Below are positions 63,083-64,000 of a stretch of 64,000 nucleotides of DNA, in pieces. The notes under the pieces are model-generated. The model was not told the origin of the DNA and ran no database searches. It was given only the letters and a program-made list of their open reading frames with translations. Each line of letters starts with the position of its first letter. Position 1 is the first letter of the stretch. This stretch comes from JBQTIY01 sp052387675 (GTDB lineage Bacteria > Planctomycetota > B15-G4). The position numbers were made by a program, and so were the translations under genes. Location: the NCBI GenBank assembly GCA_052387675.1, contig JBQTIY010000012.1, positions 1 to 64,000 on the forward strand, given 5' to 3'.

Positions 63083-64000
63083 ATGTCGAGGCGTCGCCGT
63101 CGGTCATCCCCCGCCGTTCCCGCCCCGCCCGGCCCGCCGCCGGCTGAAACACGAGCACAGGCCACGCCGGCACTGCCCGGCGAGACCTTCCACGGACTCA
63201 CGCTCAACGCCTTTCAACTCCAGGCGCTCGGCCCGCTCCGCGAGGGCCGGCCGGTGCTCCTCGCGGCGCCCACCGGGTCAGGCAAAACCTTGGTCGCCGA
63301 GATCGCCATCGAACTCTCGCTCAAGCAGGGGCGCCGCTCGATCTACACGGCCCCGGTGAAGGCGCTCTCCAACCAGAAGTATCGCGACTTCAAGGCCCTG
63401 GCTCCCCAGGGCGTGGGGATCATGACCGGCGACGTCACGATCAACCCGGGCGCGCCGCTGCTGATCATGACCACGGAGATTTTCCGCAACACGATCTTCG
63501 AGAACCCGGCCAGCTTGGCCGACGTCGAGACCGTGGTCTTCGATGAGATCCACTACATGGACGACATCGAGCGCGGCACGGTCTGGGAGGAGTCGATCAT
63601 CTTCGCCCCGCGGCACATCCGCTTCGTGTGCCTGTCGGCCACCATCGCCAACCTCGACCAGTTCGGCGAGTGGATCAGCCAGACCCGCGGCCAAGAAGTG
63701 GCCATCATCCGGCATCGCGAGCGCCCCGTGCCGCTCGACCACTATGTTTTCGTGCCCGGCGCGGGCCTGCGGCGAATCGATGAGCGCACGACTCTGCCGC
63801 GCCTGCCCAGTGCCCGCGGACGCGGCCGCGGGGGGCGCGGGGCTCAGGGCGGGTCCGGCGGCGACCGCAACATCATCGTCGACGCCCTGCAGCGCGACGG
63901 CAATTTGCCGGCGCTCTTCTTCTGCTTCTCCCGGCGGGAGTGCGAGCAGCGCGCCCGCGAAACCATGCGACGTCGCCGCTTGCTGGAGAAAGAGGAGGCT
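63083..64000 (+). CDS. Ski2-like DEAD/DEAH RNA helicase (partial, runs off right edge)
   Basis: 306 codons visible, open to the edge. A basic, proline-rich N-terminus precedes a Q-motif-like 'LTLNAFQLQALGPL' (about 40), Walker A LLAAPTGSGKTLVAEIA (about 62), motif Ia APVKALSNQKYRDF, motif Ib MTTEIFRNTI, Walker B/DEVH-type VVFDEIHYMDD (about 151), motif III CLSATIANLDQFGEW (about 184) and the start of the second RecA domain ('PALFFCFSRRECEQRA'). The order and 'DEIHYM' fit Ski2/Mtr4-like or HelY-like RNA helicases rather than RecG or UvrB. An Arg/Gly-rich insert lies near residue 245. Probably RNA processing. Confidence 0.88.
   Translation, partial: MSRRRRRSSPAVPAPPGPPPAETRAQATPALPGETFHGLTLNAFQLQALGPLREGRPVLLAAPTGSGKTLVAEIAIELSLKQGRRSIYTAPVKALSNQKYRDFKALAPQGVGIMTGDVTINPGAPLLIMTTEIFRNTIFENPASLADVETVVFDEIHYMDDIERGTVWEESIIFAPRHIRFVCLSATIANLDQFGEWISQTRGQEVAIIRHRERPVPLDHYVFVPGAGLRRIDERTTLPRLPSARGRGRGGRGAQGGSGGDRNIIVDALQRDGNLPALFFCFSRRECEQRARETMRRRRLLEKEEA

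Overview
This 64 kb window is very GC-rich, densely coded, Gram-negative-type chromosomal DNA. Lipoproteins, an OmpA-like protein, an O-antigen ligase family protein and type II secretion/type IV pilus ATPases indicate a diderm. The best lineage guess is a high-GC planctomycete-like bacterium. The reasons are secreted proteins with a recurrent C-terminal module (roughly 'SGFSLHFQY..QDG....GVALSNAL'), an HTH-plus-membrane-anchor protein of a kind I associate with that phylum, and tandem PilB/GspE ATPases. This is an inference (about 0.6), because no rRNA is present. I see no prophage, insertion sequence or CRISPR array. Most of the window is housekeeping DNA with unusual lineage-specific proteins between the core genes. 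Layout. 1-9.5 kb: the start of a gene leaving the left edge, a secreted protein, epmA, an M48-like protein lacking HExxH, asnS, an MFS transporter, a small lipoprotein and polA. 9.5-16 kb: a 400-bp non-coding gap, a secreted beta-helix protein, pyrC, a GAF-SpoIIE phosphatase facing a tandem STAS / STAS-PilZ-like pair, and comF. 16-24 kb: a kinase-methyltransferase fusion, gatCAB, a putative metallopeptidase lipoprotein and an amidohydrolase fused to an NTF2-like domain. 24-36 kb: a 1356-aa modular secreted protein, a methyltransferase, guaBA, an O-antigen ligase/TPR protein, a second methyltransferase and a flippase-like membrane protein. 36-45 kb: tRNA-Pro(CGG), a HEAT-VWA protein, an amgK-murU type recycling operon, a sulfatase-fold lipoprotein, selB and a C4 zinc-ribbon protein. 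45-57 kb: rpoD, dnaG, rsmA, an OmpA-like lipoprotein, the HTH-membrane protein, gspF and two gspE genes. 57-64 kb: a lipoprotein with ppdK, a degenerate GGDEF protein, yebC, rpsI, rplM, an FtsQ-like protein and a Ski2-like helicase running off the right edge. How genes work together. dnaG and rpoD overlap as a macromolecular-synthesis unit. guaB and guaA overlap and make GMP from IMP. gatC, gatA and gatB form the complete amidotransferase; because asnS is also present, its main job is probably Gln-tRNA. amgK and murU would give a direct route from MurNAc to UDP-MurNAc. rplM and rpsI form the classic L13-S9 pair. The most notable observation is architectural. At least nine genes have a TANNNT -10-like hexamer only 7-10 bases before the start codon, often inside TGCTANNAT, which predicts widespread leaderless transcription. 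Other leads are the STAS/PilZ/phosphatase switch, the kinase-ICMT fusion, the paired secretion ATPases, an FtsQ-like protein next to L13/S9, and a 16-bp tandem repeat grown from the end of guaA. Long open antisense frames are common because of the GC bias and were not annotated. Residue positions are approximate unless given exactly.
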